Shown here one piece after another: positions 8,498 through 17,560 of a stretch of DNA of 64,000 bases. The position numbers and the translations under genes were made by a program. The DNA comes from an uncultured Eubacteriales bacterium (GTDB lineage: Bacteria > Bacillota > Clostridia > Oscillospirales > Ruminococcaceae): NCBI GenBank assembly GCA_900319075.1, contig ONMZ01000001.1, positions 161,264 to 225,263 on the forward strand. The letters run 5' to 3'. The notes beneath the pieces were generated by a model, which made no database searches, was not told the origin of the DNA, and saw only the letters and a program-made list of their open reading frames with translations. Numbering within the stretch: the stretch's first letter is position 1; every line of letters begins with the position of its first letter.

Positions 8498-9553
8498 TTG
8501 AAAAAAGCCTTATGCATAATGCTTTGTGTTATAGTATCCATAATTTTTCCGGCAAATATTACATCAGCTGAGGGCAGCATAGATCTGTCGGTCTCGGTAA
8601 TGGAAAAGAATGTTAAAGTCGGTGAGGAACTGACCGTTAAGGTCGGCATATCCTCACAGGCTTCTTTGGGTAAGGTCTCTGCTGTAATTTCCTACGACAA
8701 TTCTCTTCTGGCTTTTCAAAGCGGCGACAGTGCGATCGGCAGCAACGGAATAATAACTATCGATCATAGCGGCGGTGAAAGTACTTCGGCGGAGCTTTCG
8801 CTGAGACTTACCGCTTCCTCCCCGGGCACAGCAGTTATAAACGTTGTTAATTGCAGCGCTACAAATACCCAGGGAATCCAGATCGAGGCGGAAAGCACAT
8901 ATACAAGCTTTGAAATATCCCCCAAGGAACAGAGCACTTCAAAAGAGCAGGAGCCTGCCATGCAAAATGCTGTCCCCTCTCAGGGGGTGCTGGTGGATCT
9001 GAAAACAGACAAAGGAACGCTTATTCCGCCCTTTATGTACAGCATTCATGAATACAGCATCACCGTACCGTATGAGGTGGACAAGGTTGAGATCGAGGGC
9101 AAAACAGCAAGCAAGACAGACAGGATATGGTACACCGGCAATCCGGAATGTGTTGTTGGAAATAACATCAGGACGATAACCGTTACCGACGTTAACAACA
9201 ACGAGACCGTATACAAGATCAGCATTTTAAGGCTTGATAAGGCACAGGAGCAAACTCAGGCTGCGGCGCAGACCGTGGCTTTTTCTCAAATCAGTGAAAC
9301 AACACCCGAACCAAAGGACAGCTCCGCTATAAAGACAGATAAAAAAGACTCGTTAAAAGAAAAGCTTATGCCTGCGCTTTACATAGTTCTGATCGCTCTG
9401 GTGGTATCGTTGATCATTGTGGTGATCTGGATCCACAGCAGGATCAGCCGCAGAAAGAGCGAAAAGGAAGATAAGGAAGAAAAAAGTCTGAAAAAGCGCA
9501 GCCGGATCAAAGTTACAAGCTCAAAGAAAAAAGGCAAAAACAAAAAGAAATAA
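8498..9553 (+). CDS. Cohesin-like, membrane-anchored surface protein
   Basis: Exported protein of 351 residues. A signal peptide (1-25) is followed by a cohesin-like beta-sandwich (about 27-142, with the pattern of conserved hydrophobics around VSAVISYDNSLLAF), a cadherin-like beta-sandwich (about 163-246), a Thr/Ser/Gln-rich linker, one TM helix (about 291-312) and a strongly basic cytoplasmic tail. The start codon is TTG with GGGAG upstream. In Ruminococcus, cohesins bind dockerin-bearing enzymes; whether this divergent domain does is inference. Its topology would hold the domains on the outer membrane face rather than on the cell wall. Confidence 0.7.
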   Translation: MKKALCIMLCVIVSIIFPANITSAEGSIDLSVSVMEKNVKVGEELTVKVGISSQASLGKVSAVISYDNSLLAFQSGDSAIGSNGIITIDHSGGESTSAELSLRLTASSPGTAVINVVNCSATNTQGIQIEAESTYTSFEISPKEQSTSKEQEPAMQNAVPSQGVLVDLKTDKGTLIPPFMYSIHEYSITVPYEVDKVEIEGKTASKTDRIWYTGNPECVVGNNIRTITVTDVNNNETVYKISILRLDKAQEQTQAAAQTVAFSQISETTPEPKDSSAIKTDKKDSLKEKLMPALYIVLIALVVSLIIVVIWIHSRISRRKSEKEDKEEKSLKKRSRIKVTSSKKKGKNKKK

Positions 9554-9592
9554 GGGTACTGCCCTTAAGCCGAATACCCATATAGAAGTTTT

Positions 9593-9630
9593 GCCCCCAA
9601 GCGTTTATGCGCTTAGGGGCATTATATTTT
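9593..9630 (+). terminator. Intrinsic terminator after the cohesin-like gene
   Basis: GCCCC-AAGCG arm (9593-9603) pairs with CGCTT-GGGGC (9610-9620), followed by a T-rich tract. Confidence 0.75.
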
Positions 9631-9671
9631 ATACGGTTGCTAAGATAAATTAGAATTTACATTATCATAAC

Positions 9672-10196
9672 TTATTTTGTAACTTGTCCTTTTCTGTATC
9701 TACCGAAAAAAATACCGTCATCAACATATTTGTCAGCCTGAGATACCCACATTGGAAATTTTCCTGTTGCTACAGCAGTCTGTCCGTTAAGCATTCCTGT
9801 ATGGAACGATATGTGGCGGAATTGTCTCAGTACCAGTTCCATTCTCGTATGTTCACAGTTTTCAGGACATTCATACAGCATCTCATCTGTGAGCGAATCA
9901 AGATATGCGAAAGTTTTTTTCTCTACACTGTCAAGATAATCAAGAAGCTGCTCATCAGATAAGATAACAGAAGCAGGCTTGTCGGGATTATCAAGTCCTT
10001 CTTCATGAAAAGGCGGTTCATCATATACACAAGGATTTATAAACCATTTATCAGCTGAATGAAGTGCATGATATGCCCATCTCCAACACGGAGCACCGCA
10101 GCATATCGCATCTCTGTCATAGGTCTGGATAGATGTTCTGATATTCAGGAAATTCGGTTTCACCATTTCTTTTATTATCATACATAGATCATTCAT
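9672..10196 (-). CDS. DinB-superfamily protein
   Basis: Cytoplasmic four-helix-bundle protein of the DinB/YfiT group, 174 residues from the ATG at 10196, which has GGAGGA 7 nt upstream; the longer frame upstream is not supported. Metal-binding histidines expected for the fold are present at AYHALHSAD (near the N-terminal third) and RHISFHTG (about 130-137). The family includes metal-dependent thiol transferases and proteins of unknown role, often stress-induced. Own promoter and no operon partners; substrate unknown. Confidence 0.7.
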   Translation of the reverse strand: MNDLCMIIKEMVKPNFLNIRTSIQTYDRDAICCGAPCWRWAYHALHSADKWFINPCVYDEPPFHEEGLDNPDKPASVILSDEQLLDYLDSVEKKTFAYLDSLTDEMLYECPENCEHTRMELVLRQFRHISFHTGMLNGQTAVATGKFPMWVSQADKYVDDGIFFGRYRKGQVTK

Positions 10197-10235
10197 TATA
10201 AAATCCTCCGCAAATTCCGATTTATGTTCGCTACA

Positions 10236-10264
10236 ATTATAGCATAGCATTGCTGCATTGTCAA
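10236..10264 (-). promoter_or_regulatory. Consensus sigma-A promoter of the DinB-like gene
   Basis: Minus strand TTGACA (10264-10259), 17-nt spacer, TATAAT (10241-10236). Perfect hexamers. Confidence 0.85.
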
Positions 10265-10265
10265 T

Positions 10266-10310
10266 AAAAACGCCATAGTACTTCTGACTGTAAATCAGAA
10301 ATACTACGGC
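10266..10310 (-). terminator. Intrinsic terminator after spoIIP
   Basis: A 16-bp stem with two mismatches (10272-10287 with 10295-10310), followed on the minus strand by TTTTT. It abuts the promoter of the next gene. Confidence 0.75.
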
Positions 10311-10351
10311 TTAAAACTTCTATATGAGTATCTTTCTTATGAGCTGTACCT

Positions 10352-11524
10352 TTATTGTTTTTTGAGAAGCTTAACAAGAGATCTCCCAACAAGCTCACCT
10401 GAATACTGAGCCTGTTCTATAGAGTTTCCATGGCTGCCCATTTCGATCAGCAGCGAGCCTGTGGTAAGGTCCTGGTTATAATGCCGGTAATCAAATAGCA
10501 CCGGTCGGGTAAGGGTCTTATGATCTCCCTCTATCTGAGATTGCAGCTTTGAGGCAAAGATAAAGTTTTCAAGACAATTCGGCATCCCCATCGTACCGTC
10601 ATCACAGCCGGAGATTATCATTATCTGTGCTGCCTGTTTCCCGTCTATTTCCGTAACAGGGGCAATTCTTGTGCCGTCGCCACGCTGTATACCGTCACGG
10701 TGTATATCAAGGCACACTTTTATAGAGGGGTATTTTTTCAATATTTCCTTTACTGTTTTTCGGCTTGAATCGTAGGCTCCGTTATAATCCGGATGATCAT
10801 GGATAAGGGTGTCATGGACATATGTTATCCCTGCTTTATCAAGCTCCCGGCAGATCCTGTCCCCAACGCTGACGACATTTTTATCCATTTCGGTGGTTTT
10901 GCTTGAAAAGGTACTGTCATAAAAATCCCGTGCATAAGGCTCATAGCTCTCGGTCGTGTGGGTATGATAGATAAGCACCTGGGGCTGGTCAGAGTCTAAG
11001 CTGATCTTAAAGGGCAGATCTTTGGCAAGCTGCTTTTTGAGAACATCGTTAGAAAGTTCGGTACAGTTTCTGACTTGTCCTCCCTCCGGCAGGTCTATAT
11101 ACTGCGTCCCCTTGTAGGCAGGGTAAGTATAGTTTTGTATGACACCGTCGTGCCTTTCAAGGCTATTGGGATATTTCACCATTGCAAGGCTTTCATCTGA
11201 AGGCTGTTCAGTCAGCACACGGTGGGATCCTTGCTTTTGGTTTGTTTTTGTACTCTTCAGTATTCTTAGGATATTGGTCCGGTCCACAGCCAGCTGCTCG
11301 GTTTCGGGGGGAAGTATTTTTTCATCTATGATCTCCTCTTTGATCTCCTCTGAATCGGATACGGGTATTGGTTCGCTGTATTCGCCGGTCGTAAGCAAAG
11401 CGGACAAAGCCGCAAGCTTGTTTATCCCATGACTGTGAGCATTATAAAAATCCAACCCTAATGGCGTCATAAAACACAGCGCCACCACGCAGGCTGCCGA
11501 AAGGCATGTCCTTTTTATTTTCAT
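10352..11524 (-). CDS. spoIIP: Stage II sporulation protein P
   Basis: Peptidoglycan hydrolase of the forespore-engulfment machinery (with SpoIID and SpoIIM), cleaving both amide and peptide bonds in the septal wall. The 390 residues have an N-terminal membrane anchor (about 7-25), an Asp/Glu-rich variable linker and the SpoIIP catalytic domain (about 175-390). The zinc-site motifs are HTHTTESY (187-194) and DIHRDG (273-278). Its presence indicates a spore-forming lineage. The ribosome site GGAGATG precedes the ATG. Single-gene unit, divergent from the VanY-like gene. The usual partner gpr is not next to it. Confidence 0.93.
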   Translation of the reverse strand: MKIKRTCLSAACVVALCFMTPLGLDFYNAHSHGINKLAALSALLTTGEYSEPIPVSDSEEIKEEIIDEKILPPETEQLAVDRTNILRILKSTKTNQKQGSHRVLTEQPSDESLAMVKYPNSLERHDGVIQNYTYPAYKGTQYIDLPEGGQVRNCTELSNDVLKKQLAKDLPFKISLDSDQPQVLIYHTHTTESYEPYARDFYDSTFSSKTTEMDKNVVSVGDRICRELDKAGITYVHDTLIHDHPDYNGAYDSSRKTVKEILKKYPSIKVCLDIHRDGIQRGDGTRIAPVTEIDGKQAAQIMIISGCDDGTMGMPNCLENFIFASKLQSQIEGDHKTLTRPVLFDYRHYNQDLTTGSLLIEMGSHGNSIEQAQYSGELVGRSLVKLLKKQ

Positions 11525-11619
11525 AGTAATTCATCTCCTATAACAATATATATTCACCGGGTTTGAAATATATGTGTCATCTGCAATTATTCCGGAATAT
11601 AATTTTATAGGGTGAGTAT

Positions 11620-12213
11620 ATGGATTATCTTATGATCGTTAATAAATTCGAGCCGCTGGATGAGGGATTTGAAAAAGAACTGAAGCTGGAAAAGGTACGG
11701 GGAGTATATCTGGAAAAACAGGCTGCCGGTTCCTTGAAAATAATGCTTCAGGAGGCAGAAAAGGACGGTATCTTTATTCAGGTCATATCAGGCTTTCGCT
11801 CGGCAGACTATCAGCAGCTGCTGTGGGAACGGGAAATATCAAAGGAAATGGCAAATGGACTTGATTACCGCCGGGCAGTAAAAAAGGCCGGTGAGACCCT
11901 TGCGCTTCCCCACTGCAGTGAACATGAAACAGGGCTTGCAGTCGACCTTGCTCAAAAGGGTGAGCAGGATGTAAATTACGAATTTGCCGGCAGCAGGCAG
12001 TCTGTTTGGCTTGAACGCTGTGCACACCGCTATGGATTTATCCTGAGGTATCCACGGTTAAAAGAGCATATAACCGGTTTTGCTTTTGAGCCGTGGCATT
12101 ACAGATATGTAGGCAGCGAAAGCGCCGATATTATCAAGAAAAGCGGTATATGCCTTGAGGAATTCCTTAATTTCTACCAGGATAAGTATTTATTCGTCAC
12201 AAATCGGGAGTAA
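11620..12213 (+). CDS. VanY-family D-alanyl-D-alanine carboxypeptidase
   Basis: Zinc peptidase of 197 residues that trims the terminal D-Ala from peptidoglycan stem peptides. The family motifs are complete: SGFRS (about 52-56), the HxxGxAVD zinc motif in HETGLAVDLA (about 105-114), and EPWHYRY (about 158-164). There is no signal peptide or TM helix at this ATG, which has AGGGTGA upstream, so either the protein is cytoplasmic or exported by another route. This lack of an export signal is unusual for the family. Confidence 0.85.
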   Translation: MDYLMIVNKFEPLDEGFEKELKLEKVRGVYLEKQAAGSLKIMLQEAEKDGIFIQVISGFRSADYQQLLWEREISKEMANGLDYRRAVKKAGETLALPHCSEHETGLAVDLAQKGEQDVNYEFAGSRQSVWLERCAHRYGFILRYPRLKEHITGFAFEPWHYRYVGSESADIIKKSGICLEEFLNFYQDKYLFVTNRE

Positions 12214-12251
12214 AAAATCTGTGCAGGCATAACAAAAATAGTCAATTAAGA

Positions 12252-12280
12252 TTGACAATATGCCGATTCGGTAGTATAAT
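12252..12280 (+). promoter_or_regulatory. Consensus sigma-A promoter of the small membrane protein gene
   Basis: TTGACA (12252-12257), 17-nt spacer, TATAAT (12275-12280); both hexamers are perfect. Start codon 34 nt downstream. Confidence 0.9.
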
Positions 12281-12313
12281 ATGCACATAGTCAAACAGAA
12301 AGGATGAGCAAAA

Positions 12314-12463
12314 ATGCAGAAGTATTCACAGAGAAAGTCATTCTGGGCACTTATGGGTGCTCTTATACTTGTCATTGCCTCCACGGCGCTTCTTGTTTAC
12401 AGATACTGTGAGGAAAAGGCGCACTATGAAAAGTGGAAGGATTATGAGGAATGCGGTATCTGA
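12314..12463 (+). CDS. Small single-pass membrane protein (49 aa)
   Basis: Short frame: basic N terminus (QKYSQRKSF), one hydrophobic helix of about 17 residues (about 11-27), then a charged, Glu/Lys/Tyr-rich tail ending ECGI. It is supported by a perfect promoter 34 nt upstream, AAAGGA before the ATG and an intrinsic terminator 17 nt after the stop, so it is a complete transcription unit. Not recognised; likely a small membrane-associated regulatory or structural protein. Confidence 0.75.
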   Translation: MQKYSQRKSFWALMGALILVIASTALLVYRYCEEKAHYEKWKDYEECGI

Positions 12464-12479
12464 AAACATAAAAAATTAT

Positions 12480-12511
12480 AACCGATGTTTCACAAAAGCA
12501 TCGGTTATTTT
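12480..12511 (+). terminator. Intrinsic terminator after the small membrane protein gene
   Basis: AACCGATG (12480-12487) pairs with CATCGGTT (12499-12506), then ATTTTT. Confidence 0.8.
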
Positions 12512-12520
12512 TATACCAAA

Positions 12521-12548
12521 AAAGCACCGCTATAAAATGCGGTGCTTT
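12521..12548 (-). terminator. Intrinsic terminator after the SPFH gene
   Basis: Perfect 10-bp stem AAAGCACCGC with GCGGTGCTTT and T/A tracts on both sides; 7 nt past the minus-strand stop. Confidence 0.75.
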
Positions 12549-12555
12549 TATATTA

Positions 12556-13533
12556 TTACTGTTTATTCTGAGCTGAATTTGATCCGACAACTTCTTTGAT
12601 GCCGGTTGCAAGTCCTGCAAGTCCCTGTATCTCGCTGGGGATAATGATCTTGGTAGCTTTGCCGTCTGCTGCTTTTCCGAAGGCTTCAAGGCTTTTGAGC
12701 TGGATGACCTGTTCATTAGGATTAGCCGCATTAAGCTTTATGATACTGTCAGCGACTGCCTGCTGTACCATATTGATAGCCTGCGCTTCACCTTCAGCCT
12801 CACGTATCTTTTGTTCTCTTATTGCATCTGCCTGCAGGATAAGCGACTGTTTATCAGCCTCCGCAGAAAGTATCTTTGCTTCTTTATCAGCCTGTGCACG
12901 AAGGATCTTGGATTCTTTCTCACCTTCTGCAACAAGGATCTGGGATTTTTTCTCAGCCTCTGCCTGGATTACCTTTTCACGTCTTTCACGGTCAGCCTTC
13001 ATCTGGCGTTCCATGGCATCCTGGATCTCTCTGGGAGGAAGAATATTTTTAAGCTCAACTCGCTGCACCTTGATGCCCCATCTGTCGGTTGCTTCGTCAA
13101 GGATAGCGGTTATCCTTGTGTTGATAATATCTCTTGAGGTAAGAGTTGCTTCAAGGTCAAGGTCTCCGACAATGTTACGAAGTGTTGTTGCAGTAAGGTT
13201 CTCAATAGCAGAGATAGGTCTTTCAACTCCGTATGTAAACTGCATCGCATTGGTTATCTGGAAAAACACAACGGTATCTATCTGCATGGTTACGTTATCC
13301 TTTGTGATAACCGACTGCGGCTGGAAATCAACCACCTGTTCCTTGATGGAAACACGCTTTGCAACTTTCTCGATAAGCGGGAATTTCCAGTGCAGACCTG
13401 TTCCCCATGCTGCATGGAATGCGCCGAAACGTTCAACTACGTAAACATAAGCCTGCGGTACTACCCTTATATTGCAAACGATAAGAAGGAGTATAACTGC
13501 AAGCACCCCTAAAAGAATATAGATTCCATCCAT
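12556..13533 (-). CDS. SPFH/Band 7 membrane protein (paraslipin/QmcA type)
   Basis: Membrane-scaffold protein of 325 residues. An N-terminal TM helix (about 4-22) is followed by the SPFH domain (VYVVERFGAFHAAWG onward, about 30-200) and a long charged coiled coil rich in Ala/Glu/Lys (about 170-260) that drives oligomerisation. A conserved paraslipin tail (LEAFGKAADGKATKIIIP) follows. The NfeD-like gene is 23 nt upstream on the same strand, the usual partner; such pairs organise membrane microdomains or quality control. Confidence 0.92.
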   Translation of the reverse strand: MDGIYILLGVLAVILLLIVCNIRVVPQAYVYVVERFGAFHAAWGTGLHWKFPLIEKVAKRVSIKEQVVDFQPQSVITKDNVTMQIDTVVFFQITNAMQFTYGVERPISAIENLTATTLRNIVGDLDLEATLTSRDIINTRITAILDEATDRWGIKVQRVELKNILPPREIQDAMERQMKADRERREKVIQAEAEKKSQILVAEGEKESKILRAQADKEAKILSAEADKQSLILQADAIREQKIREAEGEAQAINMVQQAVADSIIKLNAANPNEQVIQLKSLEAFGKAADGKATKIIIPSEIQGLAGLATGIKEVVGSNSAQNKQ

Positions 13534-13556
13534 AAAAATATCCTCCCAAAATAATT

Positions 13557-13991
13557 TTATTCTTTGACGATCAGCTTTGAACCGTCAACTTTGACAACTA
13601 TGACCGCATGACCTGCGGGAATAGGTCTGCCATCTTCACTTCTTGCAGCCCAGTCTGTGCCGCTGAGGCGGACCCTGCCTTTGTTTGCGGTATTATCGAT
13701 ATCTTCAATGACCGCTGCTGTCATGCCCTCGTCCAATTCGTAATTTGTTGCGACCTTTTTACCCTGAAGCTTTTTCACAAGCGGTCTTGTCAAAGCTACA
13801 AGTATCGCAGATGACGCAACGAAAACGATGCACTGGACAAGAAAGCTCAGCTTTGCAATGGCAAAGAACATTGCGATCAAAGCTCCAAGAGCAAACCATA
13901 CAGAGACCAATGCCGAGCAAGTCGCCACTTCGCATACCAGAAAAAATACGAATGCAACAGCCCAGAACAATATCATAGCAGTTGCTGTCAT
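13557..13991 (-). CDS. NfeD-family membrane protein
   Basis: Partner of the SPFH protein. The 144 residues contain an N-terminal TM helix (about 3-22), two further hydrophobic segments (about 25-70) and a C-terminal OB-fold (about 90-144) containing AVIEDIDNTANKGRVRLSG. I choose the ATG at 13991 because GGGGG lies about 8 nt upstream; a TTG 21 nt further up overlaps that site. The short NfeD form without a protease domain is typical next to SPFH genes. Confidence 0.88.
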   Translation of the reverse strand: MTATAMILFWAVAFVFFLVCEVATCSALVSVWFALGALIAMFFAIAKLSFLVQCIVFVASSAILVALTRPLVKKLQGKKVATNYELDEGMTAAVIEDIDNTANKGRVRLSGTDWAARSEDGRPIPAGHAVIVVKVDGSKLIVKE

Positions 13992-14126
13992 TCTTTTTAC
14001 CCCCCTATTCAATTATACAAGCTTTTCGCCTGTGAAAACAATTGTACCACATTATCGCATAAATTTCAATAGAGTAGGATAATATTTTATCATTTTATCA
14101 CATTGGTTACGAATTGTAATATATTG

Positions 14127-14996
14127 CTATTTATCCCTATACAGGTCACAGGTAGAATAGGATCCTTTCATAAAATAGCAAGTCAGGGTAAAATCGTTCT
14201 TTTTCGCAAAACAGGAGCACCCTTCAAACTCCTCATAGTCATGATCGGATCCGGCTTTAACTATACCCTCTTTAAGCTTATTGGTCCTTACTTTGCCTTC
14301 AAATACACAATACTCGGTATTATCGGTCATTTTTCCGTCTACAAAGATCTTTACGGTGCAGCCTGTGAAAACAGCGATCATCTCACTGCCGAAATGCTTA
14401 CCTTCCCATTTTCCCTGCAAATACTGCACATCGGCATCATCATAGATCTTAACATTTGAACCGGATGTATTGAAATCAAAGCCGTTTTTAAGTGCGTCTT
14501 CGTGGAAAGCTTGGTATATTGCATCGGAAGCATCAAAACTCACTGTTGGGGTCTGATTTGAATACATATGCAGCTTTTCGCCGCTTTTGTATTCCGCTGA
14601 AATGCTGTCTCCGCAGCCCTGGGGCAGGCCGTCAACATGACAGCTGTATCCGTTATTTCTTGCAAGGTCATATTGTTTGATTATTCTGTCAAGCTTTTCA
14701 AGGAGAAAATTGGTACAGGAGCAATATTTCAGCTTAAAGCTTGTTCCGTCTCTATTATTGCTGCTGCCGCCTGAGGCAAAAACATGGAGGCCGTCTTCTT
14801 CAAGTTTACAGGATGCAGTTATTACACAATTTAAAAAGGAAAAAGACATAAGCTCATCAGACTTTATTGTCTTAGGCGCCAGGCTATCATGGTATTCGTG
14901 TTGTTGCCCGCAGCCCCGGGGAGCGTTCCCGCTTGCGTTGAGAACTGCGGCTAAGTCCATTGCTCCAAATTCCTGGCGGAAATTATCTCCATTCAT
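14127..14996 (-). CDS. Conserved hypothetical Cys-rich protein at the end of the SbcCD operon
   Basis: Not recognised. The 289 residues have no signal peptide or TM helix and contain about sixteen cysteines, several in close pairs (YCSC, GCSC, GCG), plus polar low-complexity stretches. A central block (about 105-185) is followed by beta-rich sequence (about 190-289). Strong ribosome site AAGGAGGTGA. It starts 14 nt after the SbcC-like gene, so it is probably co-transcribed with the nuclease pair; that is the only functional clue. A cysteine-rich cytosolic protein could bind metal, but no known motif is seen. Confidence 0.6.
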   Translation of the reverse strand: MNGDNFRQEFGAMDLAAVLNASGNAPRGCGQQHEYHDSLAPKTIKSDELMSFSFLNCVITASCKLEEDGLHVFASGGSSNNRDGTSFKLKYCSCTNFLLEKLDRIIKQYDLARNNGYSCHVDGLPQGCGDSISAEYKSGEKLHMYSNQTPTVSFDASDAIYQAFHEDALKNGFDFNTSGSNVKIYDDADVQYLQGKWEGKHFGSEMIAVFTGCTVKIFVDGKMTDNTEYCVFEGKVRTNKLKEGIVKAGSDHDYEEFEGCSCFAKKNDFTLTCYFMKGSYSTCDLYRDK

Positions 14997-15010
14997 CAGA
15001 CGTCACCTCC

Positions 15011-17560
15011 TTATTTTATATTCCTGCTTTCGTGACAGCAGAAATAGATTATCTGTTTATTTACACACAGGTCTTTTAACAGTTTTGCAGTTGAAGCAAA
15101 GTTCTTTTCGTCCAGATGTACAAACGGATCGTCCATTATGATAAACGGCAGCTCATCATCAAACATATTGTCCATTATGGCAAGCCGAAAACACAATGCA
15201 CACACACTCAGATTTCCGTCGGAAAGGTGTTCATAGCTGCGAAGCTCACCAAACCTGTCGTAAGAGACACGAAAATCCTTATCCATTTTGATGTTGTCTC
15301 CCACCGCATCGTTTATCAGTTTGGCATAGGTGCTGAACTTATCCTTAACGGGGGCGATATAGCGGTCTTTCAGCCTTTGATCGGCATTTACGATCTCATT
15401 TTTCACCCGCTCAAGCAGCTTGATCTTTGCTTTTGCTTCGCCAAGCTTTTCCATTGTCTCTTCAAGGGTGTTTTTCTTATCGTCAAGGGCAGATACGCTG
15501 TTTTCCAGTTTGTCAACTTCCTCGTCTATCTTCCGGAATTCGGTGCTTTTGCGCTCCTCCTCAGCTTTAAGCTCATCAAGGTCATAATCTACCATTTCAG
15601 GGCGCTTTGAAAGCTTATTATCAGCTTTGAATTTATTGATCTCATCGGTTCTCTTCCGCAGCTCTGCATCAAGGCGCTGAGATTCACGGATATCTTCAAT
15701 AACGCTGTTGATATCAAGCTGGGGCGGTATGCAATATTTGCTGTAAAAGGCGGATATCTGTTCGTCTTTTTGCCGGATGGATCCGATAAGCTTATTTTTA
15801 TCGTCCTTATTTTTCGTTATTTGCTTTTCAAGCATATTATATCTTGTAACGTCGCCTTTCAGCTTATCAAGCTCTTTTGAATAGTCATCGGAAGATATGC
15901 CGTATTTTGCAAAGGCAGCGTCAAGCTTTCCGATGGTCTGTTTTGCCTCCTGCTTTACGCTTTCAAGCTGCTGTTTGGCGCTGTTTTTTCTATTAAGGAT
16001 CATATTATACTGCTTTGCATCGGATTTCAGATCAAAGAAAAGCTCAACAGGGTCTTTATCCTTATAGCGGTAAAAGGCAAGCTCATTGAGCATTTTGTTT
16101 CTCAGCTCATTTACCTGTGCGTTTTTTTCTATGTATTCGGGATTGTCCCTTTCCTCGGGTTCATCCATTTTTTCATAAAAGCGCTTGTTCTTATTGTTCA
16201 GATAAATGAACATATCGCCCGTTACCAGCAAAATACCCACCACAATAAGTATCACGCCCACAGGAAGGCTTGCAAAGAGAACTCCGACACCGGATAATAT
16301 CATCAAAAGTGCAAGCACAAGAAGCGCTGCAGGGAGTTTATTATTTGCCTGGGGCTTTACAGCTTTGGGGGTCGTGACGACGATAGTCTTATTTATTCCT
16401 TTAAGCTGCTGTTCCAACACATCGAGCTGTTGCTTGTACTGTTCAAGAGATTGCAGATATTCCTGGTCAACGGGTCGTGAGTTAAAGTGTTCCTCAAGCC
16501 TTTTTTCATCGGGATCGGGCTCATTACTTTCGATCTGGGCGTATTTTTGCCTGGCGATCTGAAGATCGTCTATCAAGCTGCGTAAATTGTCAAGTTCCTG
16601 CTGAGAGGGAGAAGCGTTTTTGAACTTTTCTTTCAAATTATTATATTGTGAAAGGTCATCAGGGGATATATCGCTGTTTTTAAGCTGAGTTTCCTCGCTC
16701 TTTTTCTGATCGCAGATTTCTTTTATTTTTAACGAATCATTCAGATCAGGAATGCCGTTTTTATATCTGCTTTTGATCTCACCTATACCCTTTTCAAGCT
16801 CCAGGCACCCGGCAGTCCTGCTGTCAAGGTCCTGCCATTTTGCAGCAACGGCTGCAAAAGAGGCAGCTTTGATATAGTCAGCCTTTGCTTTATCACGCTC
16901 TGTTTTAGCAGTATTTAAAACAGCGTATTTATCATCAAGAGCAGTTTTTTCATGTTCAAGATTGTTTATTTCGCTGTTAAGTTTTTTTACCGAGGATTCA
17001 AGCACCTTGATCTCATCTTTTTTGTTTTTAACAGTTTTTTTGATCTGTCCCAGGACATTGTCGATATCGAAATCTTCATTTACATCATGTATGTAATTGT
17101 TCAGCTTTTTATTCATATCATTGCTTGAAGATATGGTTATCTTTTCAGCATTTATGCACAAAAGCCTTTCAAAACTGTCGCAGTTGATACCAAACACCCT
17201 TACACCAGGAACGTCGCCAAGCTCATCTGTGGGGTTTGATCCGCAGTAGACGGCAAGTTTATCGTTGGTGGTGCTTTTTTCGCCAAAGGTACGTTCTATC
17301 CTGTAACTTTTTCCGGCATATTCAAACTCGATATTCCCCCCGAAGGTACCTCCGCCAAAGGGATAGAAGTGCTTTCTTTCCACAAAGCCGGAGTTGGATT
17401 TATACCCTGCAAGTCCGTAAAACATTGCTTTGATAAAAGACACAATGGTGGACTTACCGTAACCGTTTTGCTCACAGAAGGAATTTAAGCCATCTTTGAA
17501 GCTTATAGACACATCAGAAAGCTTGCCGTAATTTACGATATGTGCAGACAAAAGCTTCAT
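15011..17560 (-). CDS. SbcC/YhaN-like AAA ATPase
   Basis: Large ATPase subunit of an Mre11-Rad50-like nuclease. The 849 residues have an N-terminal ATPase half (P-loop NGYGKST, about 33-39), long coiled coils, and a C-terminal half with the ABC-like signature (LSDGNLSVCAL, about 783-793) and Walker B (PFIIMDDPFVHLD, about 805-817). Two hydrophobic helices (about 408-455) lie in the middle of the coiled coil, as in the YhaN subgroup, suggesting membrane attachment. The first Gly of the canonical P-loop is Glu (EQNGYGKST), a variant form. It overlaps the nuclease subunit gene by 4 nt. Confidence 0.88.
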   Translation of the reverse strand: MKLLSAHIVNYGKLSDVSISFKDGLNSFCEQNGYGKSTIVSFIKAMFYGLAGYKSNSGFVERKHFYPFGGGTFGGNIEFEYAGKSYRIERTFGEKSTTNDKLAVYCGSNPTDELGDVPGVRVFGINCDSFERLLCINAEKITISSSNDMNKKLNNYIHDVNEDFDIDNVLGQIKKTVKNKKDEIKVLESSVKKLNSEINNLEHEKTALDDKYAVLNTAKTERDKAKADYIKAASFAAVAAKWQDLDSRTAGCLELEKGIGEIKSRYKNGIPDLNDSLKIKEICDQKKSEETQLKNSDISPDDLSQYNNLKEKFKNASPSQQELDNLRSLIDDLQIARQKYAQIESNEPDPDEKRLEEHFNSRPVDQEYLQSLEQYKQQLDVLEQQLKGINKTIVVTTPKAVKPQANNKLPAALLVLALLMILSGVGVLFASLPVGVILIVVGILLVTGDMFIYLNNKNKRFYEKMDEPEERDNPEYIEKNAQVNELRNKMLNELAFYRYKDKDPVELFFDLKSDAKQYNMILNRKNSAKQQLESVKQEAKQTIGKLDAAFAKYGISSDDYSKELDKLKGDVTRYNMLEKQITKNKDDKNKLIGSIRQKDEQISAFYSKYCIPPQLDINSVIEDIRESQRLDAELRKRTDEINKFKADNKLSKRPEMVDYDLDELKAEEERKSTEFRKIDEEVDKLENSVSALDDKKNTLEETMEKLGEAKAKIKLLERVKNEIVNADQRLKDRYIAPVKDKFSTYAKLINDAVGDNIKMDKDFRVSYDRFGELRSYEHLSDGNLSVCALCFRLAIMDNMFDDELPFIIMDDPFVHLDEKNFASTAKLLKDLCVNKQIIYFCCHESRNIK

